Below, piece by piece: positions 12,043 to 24,499 of a DNA stretch of 64,000 bases. This stretch comes from Dryococelus australis. Taxonomy: Eukaryota > Arthropoda > Insecta > Phasmatodea > Phasmatidae. The position numbers were made by a program, and so were the translations under genes. The DNA lies in NCBI GenBank assembly GCA_029891345.1, contig CM056993.1, forward strand, positions 230,545,265 through 230,609,264. The letters run 5' to 3'. The notes beneath the pieces are model-generated. The model worked only from the letters and a program-made list of their open reading frames with translations, was not told where the DNA came from and searched no databases. Position 1 is the first letter of the stretch. The number at the start of each line of letters is the position of its first letter.

Positions 12043-12043
<1 letters not shown>
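8851..12043. other. AT-rich DNA without genes; GC-richer pocket at 11.49-11.85 kb
   Basis: No coding frame, tRNA or repeat that I recognise. The pocket at 11490-11850 is clearly richer in GC and carries overlapping short open frames on both strands (for example 11405-11650 plus and 11479-11688 minus). None matches a known domain, and a dispersed repeat is as likely as an exon. Confidence 0.45.
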
Positions 12044-12098
<55 letters not shown>

Positions 12099-12104
12099 TA
12101 TATG
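12044..12104. repeat. (TA)n microsatellite
   Basis: Uninterrupted TA dinucleotides to about 12089, then imperfect TATA words to 12104. Confidence 0.97.
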
Positions 12105-13402
12105 CTTGTGCTACTGATAATGCACATATTAAAAAATTATCAATTTATTACATAGATTTATATTTCTTCGAATTACAGTTAAAATAATACTATTGGCAGT
12201 GACATTGCCACAATTTTAGAAGGAACTTGTCGGTATATGGTAGTAAATATCGTACCAAAAACTTCTATAACGGTATATACAAAATATGAAATGGAACCTA
12301 CCACAGGAAACAAAACCCATCCAAGACGGTTGCGTCTGAAAACTACTTTAAAATAACTACGTAATATTTTTGCAGGCGCATTTAGAGAAATTTGAAAAAC
12401 CTCTTTGGATCGAGTATTCTTTCATCTAGCATGTTTCAATTAAATGTCTTGGCCGAAAAACGGTCGGGAGTAAATCTTTTTCCCGTAACAAAGTTTCTTT
12501 CAGGCTGCAATTTGATTGACAATTCGATTGTGATGGATACTGGGAAATAATTTTAATGGAAAAGGTTCACATACACACATACATGCTAAGGAAAGCTTGC
12601 TCAAGAAATTAATATTTAATTACTAGTAGCAAAAGGAGGGCGAATGAAACAAATGAACCAACGCCGTATTTCACAGGAGTATACAGGCACTGTAAAAATT
12701 ATTTGGTCAGTGATTTTCCTTGAAGATTAGGCCAACAATTTTTTATAAACTGAAAGCAAATTGTTTTTATCGCATAGTTTAAAAATTGAAATATATTTAT
12801 TGTTGAATCGCAACACTTTCCTGCAACTTTTTTAGAACAACCCCTCAGCGAGGGGTTTAGAAGTAATATTTGAAGGAACTACAGCGTCGAGAATGCGTCA
12901 GACGATGTGGCTTAGACCTACACGCCAAAAAAGATAATTTGAGTTGCATTGTTTCACTATTTATAAACGTTATGATTGCAGTGGCGTAGGGTGAAATTTA
13001 TTAGAGAGGGAGGGGAGGTACTTCATTGATAAAACTGCACCTGTAACATTTTTGAGCTGGAGAACAACAGTAGATGTAGACACGTGCTCTTTTATTTCAC
13101 TTACTTTAACTGTTATATAATACTATTTATTTCCATAATTTCTCATTTAACTGATAACTTAATATATATTTTAAAATGTGTCATTAATATATCGGAGAGG
13201 GAAAGGTTTAAACCCGGAACCACCCCTTCCGTCTATGTCTCAGGATTATTGTTTATCTCTTAATAATGTGACGCCTTAAACCTCTCAATTTGGGATAATA
13301 ACCATATAAAGAAGTAGAATAATGGCTGTGCTAAAATGCATGTTCCCACATTCTTCCCACCCGAGGCAGGCAGGATCAACGGGATAGCGAGAGGGAGCGA
13401 AT
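12105..13402. other. AT-rich DNA, no gene
   Basis: Only a short perfect hairpin at 12839-12858 (AACCCCTC stem, AGC loop) stands out. The hairpin is unusually GC-rich for its surroundings but has no T-run or other context. Confidence 0.45.
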
Positions 13403-13415
13403 GAGAGAGAGAGAG

Positions 13416-13486
<71 letters not shown>
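13403..13486. repeat. (GA)n microsatellite
   Basis: About 84 bp of GA with one GC interruption near 13418. It generates the long Ser-Leu runs of two minus-strand open frames, which are artefacts of the repeat. Confidence 0.97.
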
Positions 13487-13487
<1 letters not shown>

Positions 13488-13507
13488 TTTGGTCGGCATT
13501 TTACGGG

Positions 13508-13685
13508 GAGGTCCTGAGCGTGAAGTGAAATAGTATGAAATGGTGCGACGGCGAAATGCAAGGGAGGTGGGGTGGGAACGGCAACACCCCGAGAAAAGCC
13601 ACCTGTCACCGGCAACGTCCGCCCCGTATGCGAAGATCCGGGCAACCACACCGGGAATCGAACCCGGTTCTCTTTGGCGAGTGTC
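13508..13685 (-). mobile_element. tRNA-derived SINE, family A-like (copy 2, degraded)
   Basis: Starts with GAGGTCCTGAG and ends with GGGAATCGAACCCGGTTC, the reverse complement of a B-box. Internal words CCCCGAGAAAA and GCAACGTCCG match family A loosely. The GA microsatellite abuts its non-tRNA end, which may mark the former SINE tail. Confidence 0.6.
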
Positions 13686-13689
13686 AATG

Positions 13690-16005
13690 TAGATGTGATG
13701 AAATGAAGTTTGCTCCAAATGGAGGAGGCTGCTTATCTCAAGGAATAGCTCTGCTTCTCTTGGACAGACTGTTCACTCGCACTGTCAAAGTAAATCAGTT
13801 ACAATTCAAAAGTAGTTACTTCCGGGAAAGCACTTTTAAAGTTTCAAAGCTGATTTTCAACATTTGTCCTTGAAGGAAGCCCTGTTTTGTTTACACTTCT
13901 ATTGAAAATATACATTTAAATATCAGTGATATTACTACATCAAAAGGGTAACTGGGGGACTTACATCCATCAAAACGTAGTTATTTGACTTTTATAATTT
14001 AAAATGTAGCCATGGACTTATTACGCTTACAAGACTGGAACATGTTTTGTCCAATAATGCCCGTAACTCAAATTCGCATTTTTTTTGTTGTGACAAATTT
14101 AATTCGAGAATACAAAATTATGCAAAATTCAATATGCTAAGTTTTAGGCTGGGCAAAAAAGTCTGTTATTTATCATTTTAGTCTATTTACATTTTACATA
14201 TGATTAAAAATCTATTCTTTGCAGTTTTACGGAAAAACCATACCAACTTATAGCGCAAAATCGTGGACTGGATCATGAATTTAATTTACAGAAAGTTAAT
14301 CAGTAGATTATTAAATACTCACTTTTGTAACATTTACTGTCCATAATTTTATGACTACAATATTAAAATATAATTTTGTAGAATAATTTTAAATGTAGTT
14401 TACAACTAATAAGTGCTATATTTAAAGAAATAGTAATGAATGTGAAAATATGTTTATTTATCTGAATCGGACTAATCCAGAATAATTTATCGTCAAAAAC
14501 ATTTGACGCTATCTGATACATATTTGCTCATATTTTCAGTCAAGTGCGATATTACTTTAGAAGTATATCTTGTTTTGGATGTTCACGTGGATATCAGAAA
14601 GTATTACAACCGATTGTTTATTAAAAAGTTTTATCACTACTTTTAAATAGTAATTTTTACACATGTGGCTTGATTCTCACTTCGCTTTAGTGCTAACGAA
14701 AAAAGAAAAACTATTAAAAAATAATAATTTTAAAAACTAACTCGGAGAAATCTATGTTACATAAACTATTTAATTTTTATGAGAAAAATAAATGTGGTGG
14801 TGTTTTTCTAGTTTCTTAATTGAGCGAACTGTCTTATGTCAGCTGTCGAATGCACTTCCGCGCACGCGCAGGCAAATTTTGCCGTCGTGCCACGGAGTTG
14901 ATTAGGCAGGAGACAGTAGCGAGCTGCGTATGTCTTATGTCTTTGTAGCTCTGAGTTGTTGGCGAGAATATAATCTGTAATATAATATAAGACGCGCGGC
15001 GCGAGAGGCAACACCGCAAGCTTTGTGAGGGCGGCTTCCCTTGACCTGGCTGCTGGCTGGTGGCAATGCTGCCACCCCGTCGAAACCAATTATCTTTACA
15101 CCGCCTAGGACCTCCCCCTCCAGCACTGCTGCCAACATTCCCCACCCTCCTGCCCAACCCTGCTTACAAACTGCTCAAGTAGCAATCTGCACCCCTTTAA
15201 GTCACAAACCATTCTCATCAACTTTTAATTGTAAAATAGTCTAATTAAAATGAAGTCCGGGGGGGGGGGGGGGCAAAAGAACTCGGAGACAAGTCAAACG
15301 GATGTAATGAAAGAGAAAATTGGCGTAACGAGATTTCTTTGAAGAAGCCGCGGAAGCTGAAAAGAAGATCTTTGAACATTCAAAGAGCTTTGTATTTCGA
15401 GGAGCAACATTCGCGGGGTGGTTTAATGAGAGGAAATATCGGCGAATAAATCTCACGTGATTATTTGTCTGGATGCACATAGCAAATGTGGGTTTTCTTG
15501 CAACATTTGACTTATCTATAATAAACACACCATTTTTAAAGGACTGGAACACTCCAAGGAAACCCGCACACGATGGTTTTTTAATCCGAAGAATTCCTGG
15601 TTCGAAAAGCCCTGGAACGAAATGGGTCCTCATCCAGCGCAGCGAATAAGCAACATAATGTAGAACATGCATATGATACATTTATCAGTACCATTGCGGA
15701 CATATAATGTTTAATACTATACTGTAAAATAATTTCTGGTAAACCTCCTAAACTGTAATGGAAGTTCTTAACCTGTACATTGTAAGGAAATTATATCGCA
15801 TGTCAGACTGCAAATATAGGAATGTTGATCGTCGTTACTATACAAGGTTGGGGGACTCCTCTACGCATTTACTGTTTCGTGAGCGAATGTAGGAACGTTG
15901 CCATGGATGTATGGGAACACAGTTTACCATTTGCACTTTCTCACTATTCGCATACATTGATATGGCAATTTAACGAATAATTGCTTAGAGTGCAGGCAAA
16001 CATAT
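13690..16005. other. No identifiable gene; GC-rich pocket and poly-G run
   Basis: 14820-15200 is markedly GC-richer, with a GCGCGGCGCG core near 14993. A run of 15 G occurs at 15259-15273. Plus-strand codons 15329-15460 form a 43-residue frame (RDFFEEAAEAEKKIFEHSK and, after a few residues, RGATFAGWFNERKYRR) with exon-like composition but no recognised family. The longer minus-strand frame over 15241-15681 has poly-Pro from the G run and looks spurious. Confidence 0.4.
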
Positions 16006-16773
16006 AGGCCGTTCACAGTTACTTCAAACTTTTCTGAAACCCTGCTAAAGTTCTAGTTCCAGGATGTTCCTGCACCACATGCAAACAAAGCTTAACCAAG
16101 CATAGAAAATTATGTTGAAGAGACAATTCACCGTATTCGTGCGCACTCAGTGTAATAGTATTTTGCATATGAACTATTTCTTACTAGGCGTTACCAACTA
16201 AACTTTATTATAATTCACAGATTAGTATACAAGAAAAAGTCCAGTTTAAATAAAAATAAAGTAGTTTTATTTAAACACTCGTATAGAATGTTTGTAATAC
16301 GTGACACATAGGGAAGAACCAAATACGCCACACATAGGGTGATTTTCCACGAGTTTTATTTAAAAAGTGTGAGGAAACCGCGAAAAGACTATAGAACATT
16401 TCTGGCTGTCACAGATAAAATTACTTTTCTGTCCAGTAATCATAATATAATGAAAGAGCGCATCAATTAGCTTCAAGTTTATGAATCCTCATAGAATATT
16501 ATATCTACAAGTGCCAGACCTACCTTCTGCTCTTGTATAGGCTACTGACTGTACATTGAGCACTTTTGAAAGCCCTCTCATTTGGAATAATAGTCAATAA
16601 ATTTATTTTATTTTAGCTTTATACGTTAAATACCAAGTTCTGTGGAATGCACATACTGTGTTTATTAGTTACATAACAATATTTGTATTAAAATTTGGTT
16701 ATAGGATTAAATATGGCTGACAGGAGAAAGTAACTAGGACTTCAAAAGTGCTCACTTTACCGTGAACGGCCTT
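16006..16773. repeat. Possible MITE ending in GGCCGTTCAC
   Basis: AGGCCGTTCACAGT at 16006-16019 is mirrored by the reverse complement of GGCCGTTCACGGT at about 16758-16772. Inside each end is a related 'gagcacttttgaa' word, and a further partial copy lies at 16548-16570. The same word pair occurs twice at 27.25-27.48 kb. The inverted ends and length of about 770 bp suit a non-autonomous DNA element, but no target-site duplication is clear. Confidence 0.4.
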
Positions 16774-16776
16774 TAT

Positions 16777-17690
16777 AATAGAAAAAGGCGTTTCATCGAG
16801 ATGAACTCAATGATATTTCGGACTATGAATATTCCTATCATATGCTGAGTCATAATTCGGGTACTTGAGGCAATTCAACGAACATCAGTGAGTAAGAGCA
16901 TTAATATATTGACATGAGCGACTTGAAGAGTAGAAATTCAACACACTGTTGGAAATTCTGCTGAAAATACCCCAGAAGTTGATGGTTCTGGTTCAATATC
17001 TTATACGCTGACTTAAATTATATTGTCACGTTGAGAATACCGACATCATAAGCTACAAACCATTTATATAGCTGACAGAATCATCGGGTTGTTGTCAAGA
17101 AAATGATAAAACTTTCAGTGACTACACCAACTCTATTTATCCATGAACAGACGAGGTAAAACATACTATCCATTTCTAGGCTCTGCCATAAGAGTGGCAC
17201 AGGCAGTCAACAGAAACTGCGATGTATAGAGATGTGGAAACTCCCAGTAGGTGTGATTTTCAACTCAGAAATAAAAAGGTTCACCCAGGTGCCCTTTAGG
17301 ACATTCAGAACTTGAATACATAGCTATCAAGGCCAGTGTACAGAACTCCACACTTAAGTCTCAAGGCACAGACTCGAACATGCAGCACTACCTGATCAGC
17401 AGGTGGATATTAAACACGTGGCAAGTAGAACAGGAATTGTTAGAGAAATATTACATAGCTGTGCGTCGGTTTGCTACCTAATACACAATTAAATACAGGG
17501 ACATCTTTTTGGTCGACTGTAGCATTTAACTAGGCACTGTTTAAACTATGACTGTTGTTGTGTCTTGTTCCGAAATGCTATCCAAAGACAAACAAGCTAC
17601 GATATTGTGAAATGTATTGTGTTATATCGAACAATACAGTGGCGGAGGCACGTAGTCTTACACCGACACTTACTGCCTGTAAGTGACAAC
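16777..17690. other. No identifiable gene
   Basis: Moderately AT-rich sequence. The stretch 17560-17690 may include the left end of the Tc1 element that follows, but terminal inverted repeats could not be confirmed. Confidence 0.4.
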
Positions 17691-18740
17691 CTCATGCTCG
17701 TTGAGCTGGTGTACGTTCAGTCAGTCCAAATGCGATCCCAGATGGAAGCAGAAACTTCGTGCAATCACACTGTTACAGAAAGGATGGACTATTAGTGCAG
17801 AGGCTACAGAACGCAATATGGCGATATATTTTGTTGATAGGGCGTGGAATCGATCCAGGCAAACAGGAATGTACACAAGGAGACAGGCAAAAATATATAG
17901 AGGAAACCTTAGGGCAGATACGACCAATATGTGTTCAACTTCTCACTTTCGGCGGCACAGTGCTACTGCTCGGGACGACCAAAATGACCCAAGGGCAGCA
18001 ACTAGTGCAAATGCCAGTGACTAAACCGTTCGCAACAGACTTACAGAAGCAGGCTTGAAGTCACGAAGGCTTCATAAAAGGCTTGCGATTAGCGTCTCGT
18101 GACAAGACAGACCGACTGAAATTTTTCAGGCACATCGGAACTGAAAATTCCGACAATGGCAAAATGGCTCTTCCCAGATGAATCGCGCTTTCGCCTAACA
18201 CGGTGTGATGGACGTCTGCGGATGTATCGTTACCGGGAAGAACAGTATACAAATGCAGCAGTCCAGGAACAGGACATGTTTGGCACTGGGTCTGTCGTGG
18301 TGTGGGGTGCGTTAATATTGGCATCTGAACGGACCTTGTGGTGATCCGATAAGGACTTACTGCTGCCAGGTACACAGAGAAATTGTACTCGATCATATTT
18401 TGCTAATTTAAGTGGGGATGAGGCCCCAATTTTTGCTGTGACATGACAATGCAAGAGTGCATACAACAGCCACCCCTAAAGCTGCCCTAAAGGAACCCCA
18501 GATTCAAACCATTGATAACACACTTTGAGTCTCGGCCTCAGTCCCATTGAATATGTACGCGACAAGCTAGACCAATGGCCCTGATACTGTTCTAGGGCCC
18601 CTCAGATAATTCAAGACCTTGTTGATGCTATCGTCGACGAATGGGAGAACGTCCCACAAGCGGAGGTGCATCGACTGATCAGAAGTATACATCGAAGGTC
18701 TGAGGCTGTCCCACGGGCACATGGTAGCCATACTAGATAG
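17690..18740 (+). pseudogene. Tc1-family transposase relic (DD34E)
   Basis: Three-frame reading gives a Tc1 transposase. The N-terminal helix-turn-helix has LRAITLLQKGWT and WNRSRQTGMYTRRQ. The second DNA-binding part has TARDDQNDPRAAT, and, after a stop, TVRNRLTEAGLKSRR. The catalytic part has FPDESRFRLTRCDGRLRMY and GTGSVVVWGA, then HDNARVHTT with the second Asp at 18445-18447. LSPIEYVRD carries the third acidic residue (Glu at 18549-18551). The second and third acidic codons are 101 nt apart, one short of the 102 nt of a DD34E spacing. The end reads DEWENVPQAEVHRLIRSI. Stops, frameshifts and small deletions are spread through the copy, so it is inactive. Length matches a transposase of about 340 residues. 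Confidence 0.88.
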
Positions 18741-19940
18741 TAAAGGGTTTCCTTATCAGCAAATTTGCATAAATGAGACGAAGATTCCACTTTTGTTTAG
18801 GACATGGTGTTTAATGTCCAGTTGCAGCATTTATGTTTACATTGTGGCATAAACAATTTGTGTACTACTGCTCGGTAAAAGTTTGAATAGTCTACTGACA
18901 CCTAATATATCACTGTGTACAAAACGTGTGTAACAATATGTGTGTTCCAAATCTTGTGCCTCTTAGTTGTTTTGAGCAGTAAATTGACAGAATTTCATTT
19001 GAAAGAGTATAAATTAACACTCGTTCGCTATAACTTAAGGGATGCATGGATATTCATTTCCCCCGTGTTGGAAAAGACAATGTCACCAATCAACTCTCCA
19101 TACATTATATATGGTCTGATTGTATTCCCATTCATAATCCCTCCAAATGATGGCTGTGTTCACGCCGTACAGGATGCGCACAAAGTTCGTAAGACCCTAT
19201 AAGTCGGCATGATACAATAAGTCTGTATGCATGAACGTATCGCAAAAGGTTGCCCATACCTCTGAAAAATCCAAAACATCAGTTAGTGTACCTCCATGGC
19301 CTCTGCATAACTGAATGCACCTCCAAGTTCTATTGTTCATGCTAATCAACATTTTTGGGGACATTTTATCGAAGGCTATGCTCAACATATTTATGAGCTA
19401 ATTGTTTATTAAGTAACGAGTCTTCTGCAAATTTCCCATAATGAATACCCAAAGTGTGTTATCTTGTGTTGACAGGTTAGGGCTTCTTTGGGGGCCACAT
19501 GAGAGGAACTGGAAAATTGTCCGTTCCTTGACCGATCCAAAAATTCCTAAAGACTGCGTCCAGACATTGTCGAACATCCCATGGTACTGTTAACCAATTC
19601 ACTTTTCTCAAAATGGTTGACGACTGGCTCATTCCACAACTTCGGGATGTGGGAACCCTGGACAGTGTTTGATTTACCATGATAGGACGCCAGCATACTT
19701 CGCATGGGCTGTTATCAAAGAATCAAAGTTACCAAAGCATAAATGTATGGCACATGTCAATGGCACTGCAACCTCTTATTTTATGGATCATCTTGTAAAA
19801 ATGTTAAGTGTTTGTAAGGTCTTTATTTATAGGTTCAAACATGAAAAGAAAAATATATCGTGGTTTAAATGCTATTCTGTGTTGGTTAACATGTTAATGT
19901 CATAAGTAAACCTCTAAGAATTAATCACTAAACACTTGAT
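18741..19940. other. No identifiable gene
   Basis: 18760-18930 may be the non-coding right end of the Tc1 element, but no TIR partner was confirmed. The open frame at 18915-19202 is hydrophobic, but no family is recognised. Confidence 0.4.
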
Positions 19941-20420
19941 AGTGAGCGAGGTGGCGCGAGACCTCGCAATCAGGAGAACCTGGGTTTTTAATCTCGGTCC
20001 TGCCATCATGATTTCGGTTTTCAATGGTTTCCCGAAATAACTCAAGATGAATGCTGGTGGTTCATTAATATAGGTTACAGCGGATTATTTCCCAGTCCCT
20101 GCTTCTGTGAGTACAGTATTTAATTTCCTCCTCAATTTAAATGGAATTAGTATCACTGTCTCTATATTGGTTACAATCAAGTCACACTCATTATTTTCAT
20201 ATACCTAGTCTATTGCCATCATTCCAAATGACTGTTCCGCCCTTCAGTCTCACTATCTACTCTACCGATGCTAGCAGTCCAATGACTGCATTACTGCTAG
20301 TTACTATCACCGCTGTCTTCGCACACCTGACGCTTAAGGTCGCACAATCCCCCGAACTCTAAACTGTTGACTCGGAGGCCTGTCGGGGCTTAAGCAGTCT
20401 CACTGGTCCGTTATAGAAGG
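19941..20420 (+). mobile_element. tRNA-derived SINE, family B (copy 1) plus linked repeat
   Basis: 19944-20115 matches the 50.24-kb copy: 'gcgaggtggcgcgagacctcgc' (degenerate A-box side), 'ggagaacctgggtttttaatctcgg' (degenerate B-box), then CATGATTTCGGTTTTCAATG, GGTTTCCCGAAATAACTC, 'ggttcattaatataggttac' and CCCTGC. The downstream block to about 20420 (open frame with QMTVPPFSLTIYSTDASS) resembles a repeat I remember from Timema assemblies, where it commonly follows such SINEs. That link is recollection. Confidence 0.6.
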
Positions 20421-21394
20421 TTCCCTACACCCCGAACCATGCTGAGAGAGGCTAGGGCAATGACCAGAATGTTCTTGCGTCGATAACCCCAGAAATGGAA
20501 TCTGCTCTTGGTCGGAAGCGCTTGAGTTCCGATAGCCTTATCTGGCACACCCAGTCCTCGGGCGCCGTCCTCGGGTTATTACTCTACCCTTGGCACACTG
20601 ATCTGCTCGCTCGTACGCGGCGGGACAAGGGGAGCAATGCGGAGCAGCAAGCATGTAACGATACATATATCGCTATTATTAGTACACTATTGTGTAAAGA
20701 TTTTATTTGTCTTATATCACGACTGGCAGGTGAAATATTGAACAGCTGCACATTAGTCCTTTGGGGTCCATAACTGCGAAGGTGATTAAATGTCACGGAG
20801 TCGATTATTGCTTAGTATGCACTGGTCGCAGTCTGCCTGAACAGAGGTATGGGATGTGGCCTTTGGCAAAGGCACACTGTATACCGAGACCAAAAATCAC
20901 CTTTGTAAGTAAATAATACAATGGCCTGACCTGACTGATGTTTGCTAGTGATAACCATTTTTTCCATGCCAGATGCTTTGATATCGCAGTTTAATGACTG
21001 GAACTCAGCATAACCTCAAGAGAAATCTAGCTCCCAGCAACAGGCCGATGCAAAGAGAGACGATGCATCTTGTGTACTGTCATGGACAGACAATACAAGA
21101 TGGCAAAATCTCCAACTGGTTCGTAGTTGTTCTGAATGAGAGATTTCAAAATGGTGTAGTAGGTGCTAAAGGGTCCTCCCTAGTAAAATAAAGCCTCAAG
21201 GTCATGTCCGGCCTTAAGGAAGCCTTACTACAGCGATGGAAGATAGCATAAACAAGCTTCGTGCATATTGTTTCATCAGAATTTAAACTGTTGACTATAA
21301 AGTTACTGCAGAAAATCTGTTCAGAAAAGATACAACATTGTCGTTATAAGGAGAATAAAATAGTTAGTTCTGGGCTAAAGGGATGGGGAGATGT
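20421..21394. other. No identifiable gene
   Basis: GC-richer to about 20650, probably still part of the dispersed repeat to the left, then ordinary AT-rich DNA. Short open frames on both strands lack domains. Confidence 0.35.
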
Positions 21395-21610
21395 GCTAGG
21401 TGCCGGCCGCCATGTTGTGACGTCACCTAGCCGCCATCTGTATCCGAATTACCTTGAATTGCCCCTAACGCTCATTACCTTGACCCCATTCCTGTGGCCT
21501 TGGATAATCGTAAACCCAAAAATTACAAGAAATCCCCAAAAATCTATAACAAAAGTTAAAAGAAATTCGAAAAGTTGTAACAATTTAATGGAATTTCTTT
21601 GAAAATAAAT
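21395..21610 (-). repeat. Dispersed repeat with TGACC half-sites (copy 2, diverged)
   Basis: GCCGGCCGCCATGTTGTGA, then CCGCCATCTG, 'ttaccttgacccc' and an A-rich tail with 'ccccaaaaatc'. This is the same order as the copy at 24.1-24.5 kb and the reverse of 7.1-7.6 kb. Divergence is high, so boundaries are approximate. Confidence 0.4.
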
Positions 21611-21635
21611 AACTGAGTAGAAAGACACATGACAA

Positions 21636-21800
21636 GTCTTAGACGCAGGAGGTCTGGGGTTCGAAACAAGGGTGTTGGGCCACACACACATCCTCCCGGT
21701 AGGAAGACTAACAGTCGACTGATCCCAACTACTATTTAATAATCGGTTAATTGTCGCATACCTTCCCTCCAAACCCATAGCTCGACCCAATTCACTCCCA
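21636..21800 (+). mobile_element. tRNA-derived SINE fragment
   Basis: A B-box-like GGGGTTCGAAAC at 21657-21668 is followed by 'gtgttgggccacacacacatcc' and 'tcccggtaggaagac'. The A-box half is not obvious. A GC-richer block with a B-box followed by a non-tRNA body is typical of insect SINEs. Confidence 0.4.
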
Positions 21801-24082
21801 TCACATATTTGTATGGGCTCCCCTTTAACATCTCGTTTTTTTATGTCACATACACTCCCTCTAAGCTAAATGTTATAGGCTCTCCTTAAACCCCCTCCGC
21901 CCAATCACTGCCAGTTTGTATTACCAATTTAATTGTCTTATATTATTCCTCCACCCTTCAGAACTTGATTGGTTTTACATCACACCCGACTCTCTCCCCA
22001 TTGTATCTCACCATTTGCTTACACCTTCGCTACGCCCACTCCTCCATCCACCCTCAATGTGACTCCCTCCACACTCTGCCATCATTTTAGCCTGTCCTTC
22101 ATTGGGTGTTTACTCTGTTACCCCTCACATCACTACTATAGTTTGACCAATTATCCGCCCTCGATTAATCCCTTACCACTACAACTCTTGTTTCCAGCAT
22201 TGTCCGCTATAGCGCGCTAGTAGTGAAAAGTAGTTAACAAAATCGCCCCATACCAGAGTTACTCGTCTAATGCAAGAGGCGACAGATCGCTCTCTTGTCC
22301 CTCGTCTTTCTATAGTTCAGATTGGTTAGTTATTTCATGTTCGGCTATTACATTACAATAGGTCCCAGGGTATTATATTTGTTTTAAATTTTCAATAATA
22401 TGCATGACTGAGAAACAAGTAGCCTAAGTATTGTAGAGGCAATGAGAATATTCGTAAAAAAAAAAAGAAATCAGAATAATTTTTCTTGAAAATTCGGGAA
22501 AATAAAATGTGTATTTTCTTAGTTTTTTTTATAGCCATAATATCAATTTAAAATAGTCAAAACTATTTTAGAAACACTTCCCACCAATTTAATTTTATAG
22601 TAATTATAAACCAAGTGATATGTTTAAAATAAATTAATAAAGCAAATGTGAAAAAAAATTATAGTAAATTCTTGGTAGATAATAAATTGTAAATAAAAAT
22701 AGTTTCATAAACTCTAAATAACATGACAATCTGAACCAAAAAAATTTTATGTATAAAAATTTATTAAAATTGTTTTGGTTTCATGGGGGCACCTTATCAC
22801 GAGATATATTACAATGTTTGCATGACACTGGCTAAGGGCAGGCTAAAGGCCCTTCATTTGCTAAAATGTGATTCACCGCCATTCACAACTACAACCTGAG
22901 AAAAATTCCGTCATTGCACGAGCGGCCATTACGAGTCCCAGGATCGTAGCAGGTTCCTAGATAAATAATGAAAACATGACCTGGAAGACTATAACTACTT
23001 TCAATTACAGTCCTAAATTCCTATGCATCCTAAAACGAGTGTAGTTCGTAGAAGTATATTTGCACAATTTTAGTCCGAATGGAAAAGAATCGCTGTTAGA
23101 TCTCCACATCACACCACCAATAAAATTATTTTTATTGCTCGACTTCAACTTGGGTAGTGTATGGATTTGTTATGCACCTTTTTAAAAATGACCTTTGTTT
23201 GAATAACCCAAAAATAGTAAAAACTACCTCCCAGACCTGCTGTATGTGATATGCACAGCGGGAATCCTGTGCACTCCTACATTAAGTCATAGATGGTCGT
23301 CGTTAGATTAAAATCAGTAAATTTTAAAATATAGGCAGCAGAAATATATTATTTTACAAATTATTAGCTCATGTGCAGTGATAAATCTAGCTAAGAGTGA
23401 TCGAATATAAAACTCTTTATATGCCAAAAATAACTTACAAATAAAAAGTATTGGCGAAAACAATTTATATACTATGAGAAGAAGCTAGACTAAAATTACA
23501 ACCACTACAAGCACTAAACCGAAAAAAAAAGAAAAAGTTACCTTTGGCAAACAAAAATACTCTTTTTTTATATACGCGTGTGTGCTCTCAAATGACAAGT
23601 ATATCTGAGCTGTGGTAGGATCCCATCGCTCCATCCTCATTATCAGAGCCCCACCACACTGCTACGTGACTTTAGCCGCATGAAAAGTTAGAAGTGAACA
23701 CATGTGTGTGTGATCTCTACTACAGCAGCAGGCATCAAAACTTTTCACTATTTATGAATTATGCAAACGAAAACACAGTTAAAATCGCGAGATGAAAGTA
23801 TCATGTTTATAATAATACAATAACACGAATTCTAGTAGAGATACGTACGTACAGTTCTCGTAATTTAGCAAGGCCGAATAAATATTCATTAAAATAAAAC
23901 GTGAATCTTCAAACTGTTATGATATGATTTCATGGTTTATCATCATACCTTAACGAGGCTAAAGGGGAAATTAAGGTTATTGATAAGAGTTATGTAATGG
24001 ACACTATATAAAAGGTGTTTATTTATCATTAAGGTATCATTTCTATGTAAATTTTATTGGATGTATATTAAATTATATAGAT
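21801..24082. other. CT-rich block, then AT-rich DNA without genes
   Basis: 21800-22215 is CT-rich on the plus strand (many 'ctccc' and 'cactc' words), which explains the Ser/Pro/Thr open frame 21969-22220. From 22216 to 24082 the DNA is strongly AT-rich, with A/T homopolymers near 22460 and 23520. No gene is visible. Confidence 0.45.
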
Positions 24083-24470
24083 TTAACCAGCCACATACTG
24101 AGTAAAGTCTAATTGGAGAGAGTAATAGGATTTGGGGAAGTTTTGGACAGGGGGACCGGTGCTCGAGCGCCAGAGCTGTTTTGCTCTGTCATTCTGGTGA
24201 CCCGGCGGCCACCTTGGAAGCCAGTGCCCGTCGGCCGTTGAGCTTTGACCAGTGACCCTTGATTCTTGACCCATGATCTTTGACCTATGACCCCAAAAAT
24301 AAAAAAAAAATAAAAAATAAAAAAATCTCAAAAATACCAAAAAAATATTTAAAAAATTATTACTAAAATTATTAAAAAATTATTTTTAATGAATTAAAAA
24401 ATTATTAAAAATTTGAACAATTTTATTAAAAATAACTTAATAAATGCATTTAAAAATCTCTGTAGATTCC
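24083..24470 (-). repeat. Dispersed repeat with TGACC half-sites (copy 3)
   Basis: Between 24238 and 24294 six TTGACC/TGACCT/TGACC words recur about every 10-13 bp. They precede an A-rich tail (24295-24440) and follow a GC-rich part with GGCGGCCACCTTGG. It is the reverse complement of the 7.1-kb copy. The half-sites resemble the nuclear-receptor core AGGTCA, but there is no evidence of receptor binding. Confidence 0.5.
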
Positions 24471-24499
24471 CCTGCTCCTTCCCATTCCAACCACCGCAT

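Noticed and set aside
12839..12858. Terminator-like hairpin
   Set aside because: A perfect stem but no following T-run and no gene; intrinsic terminators are not expected in this genome.
13260..13718. Two long minus-strand frames with Ser-Leu repeats
   Set aside because: Produced by the GA microsatellite; the rest overlaps a SINE on the same strand.
15241..15681. 146-codon minus-strand frame
   Set aside because: Its end is poly-Pro from a G homopolymer and it opposes a more protein-like plus-strand frame; no family recognised.
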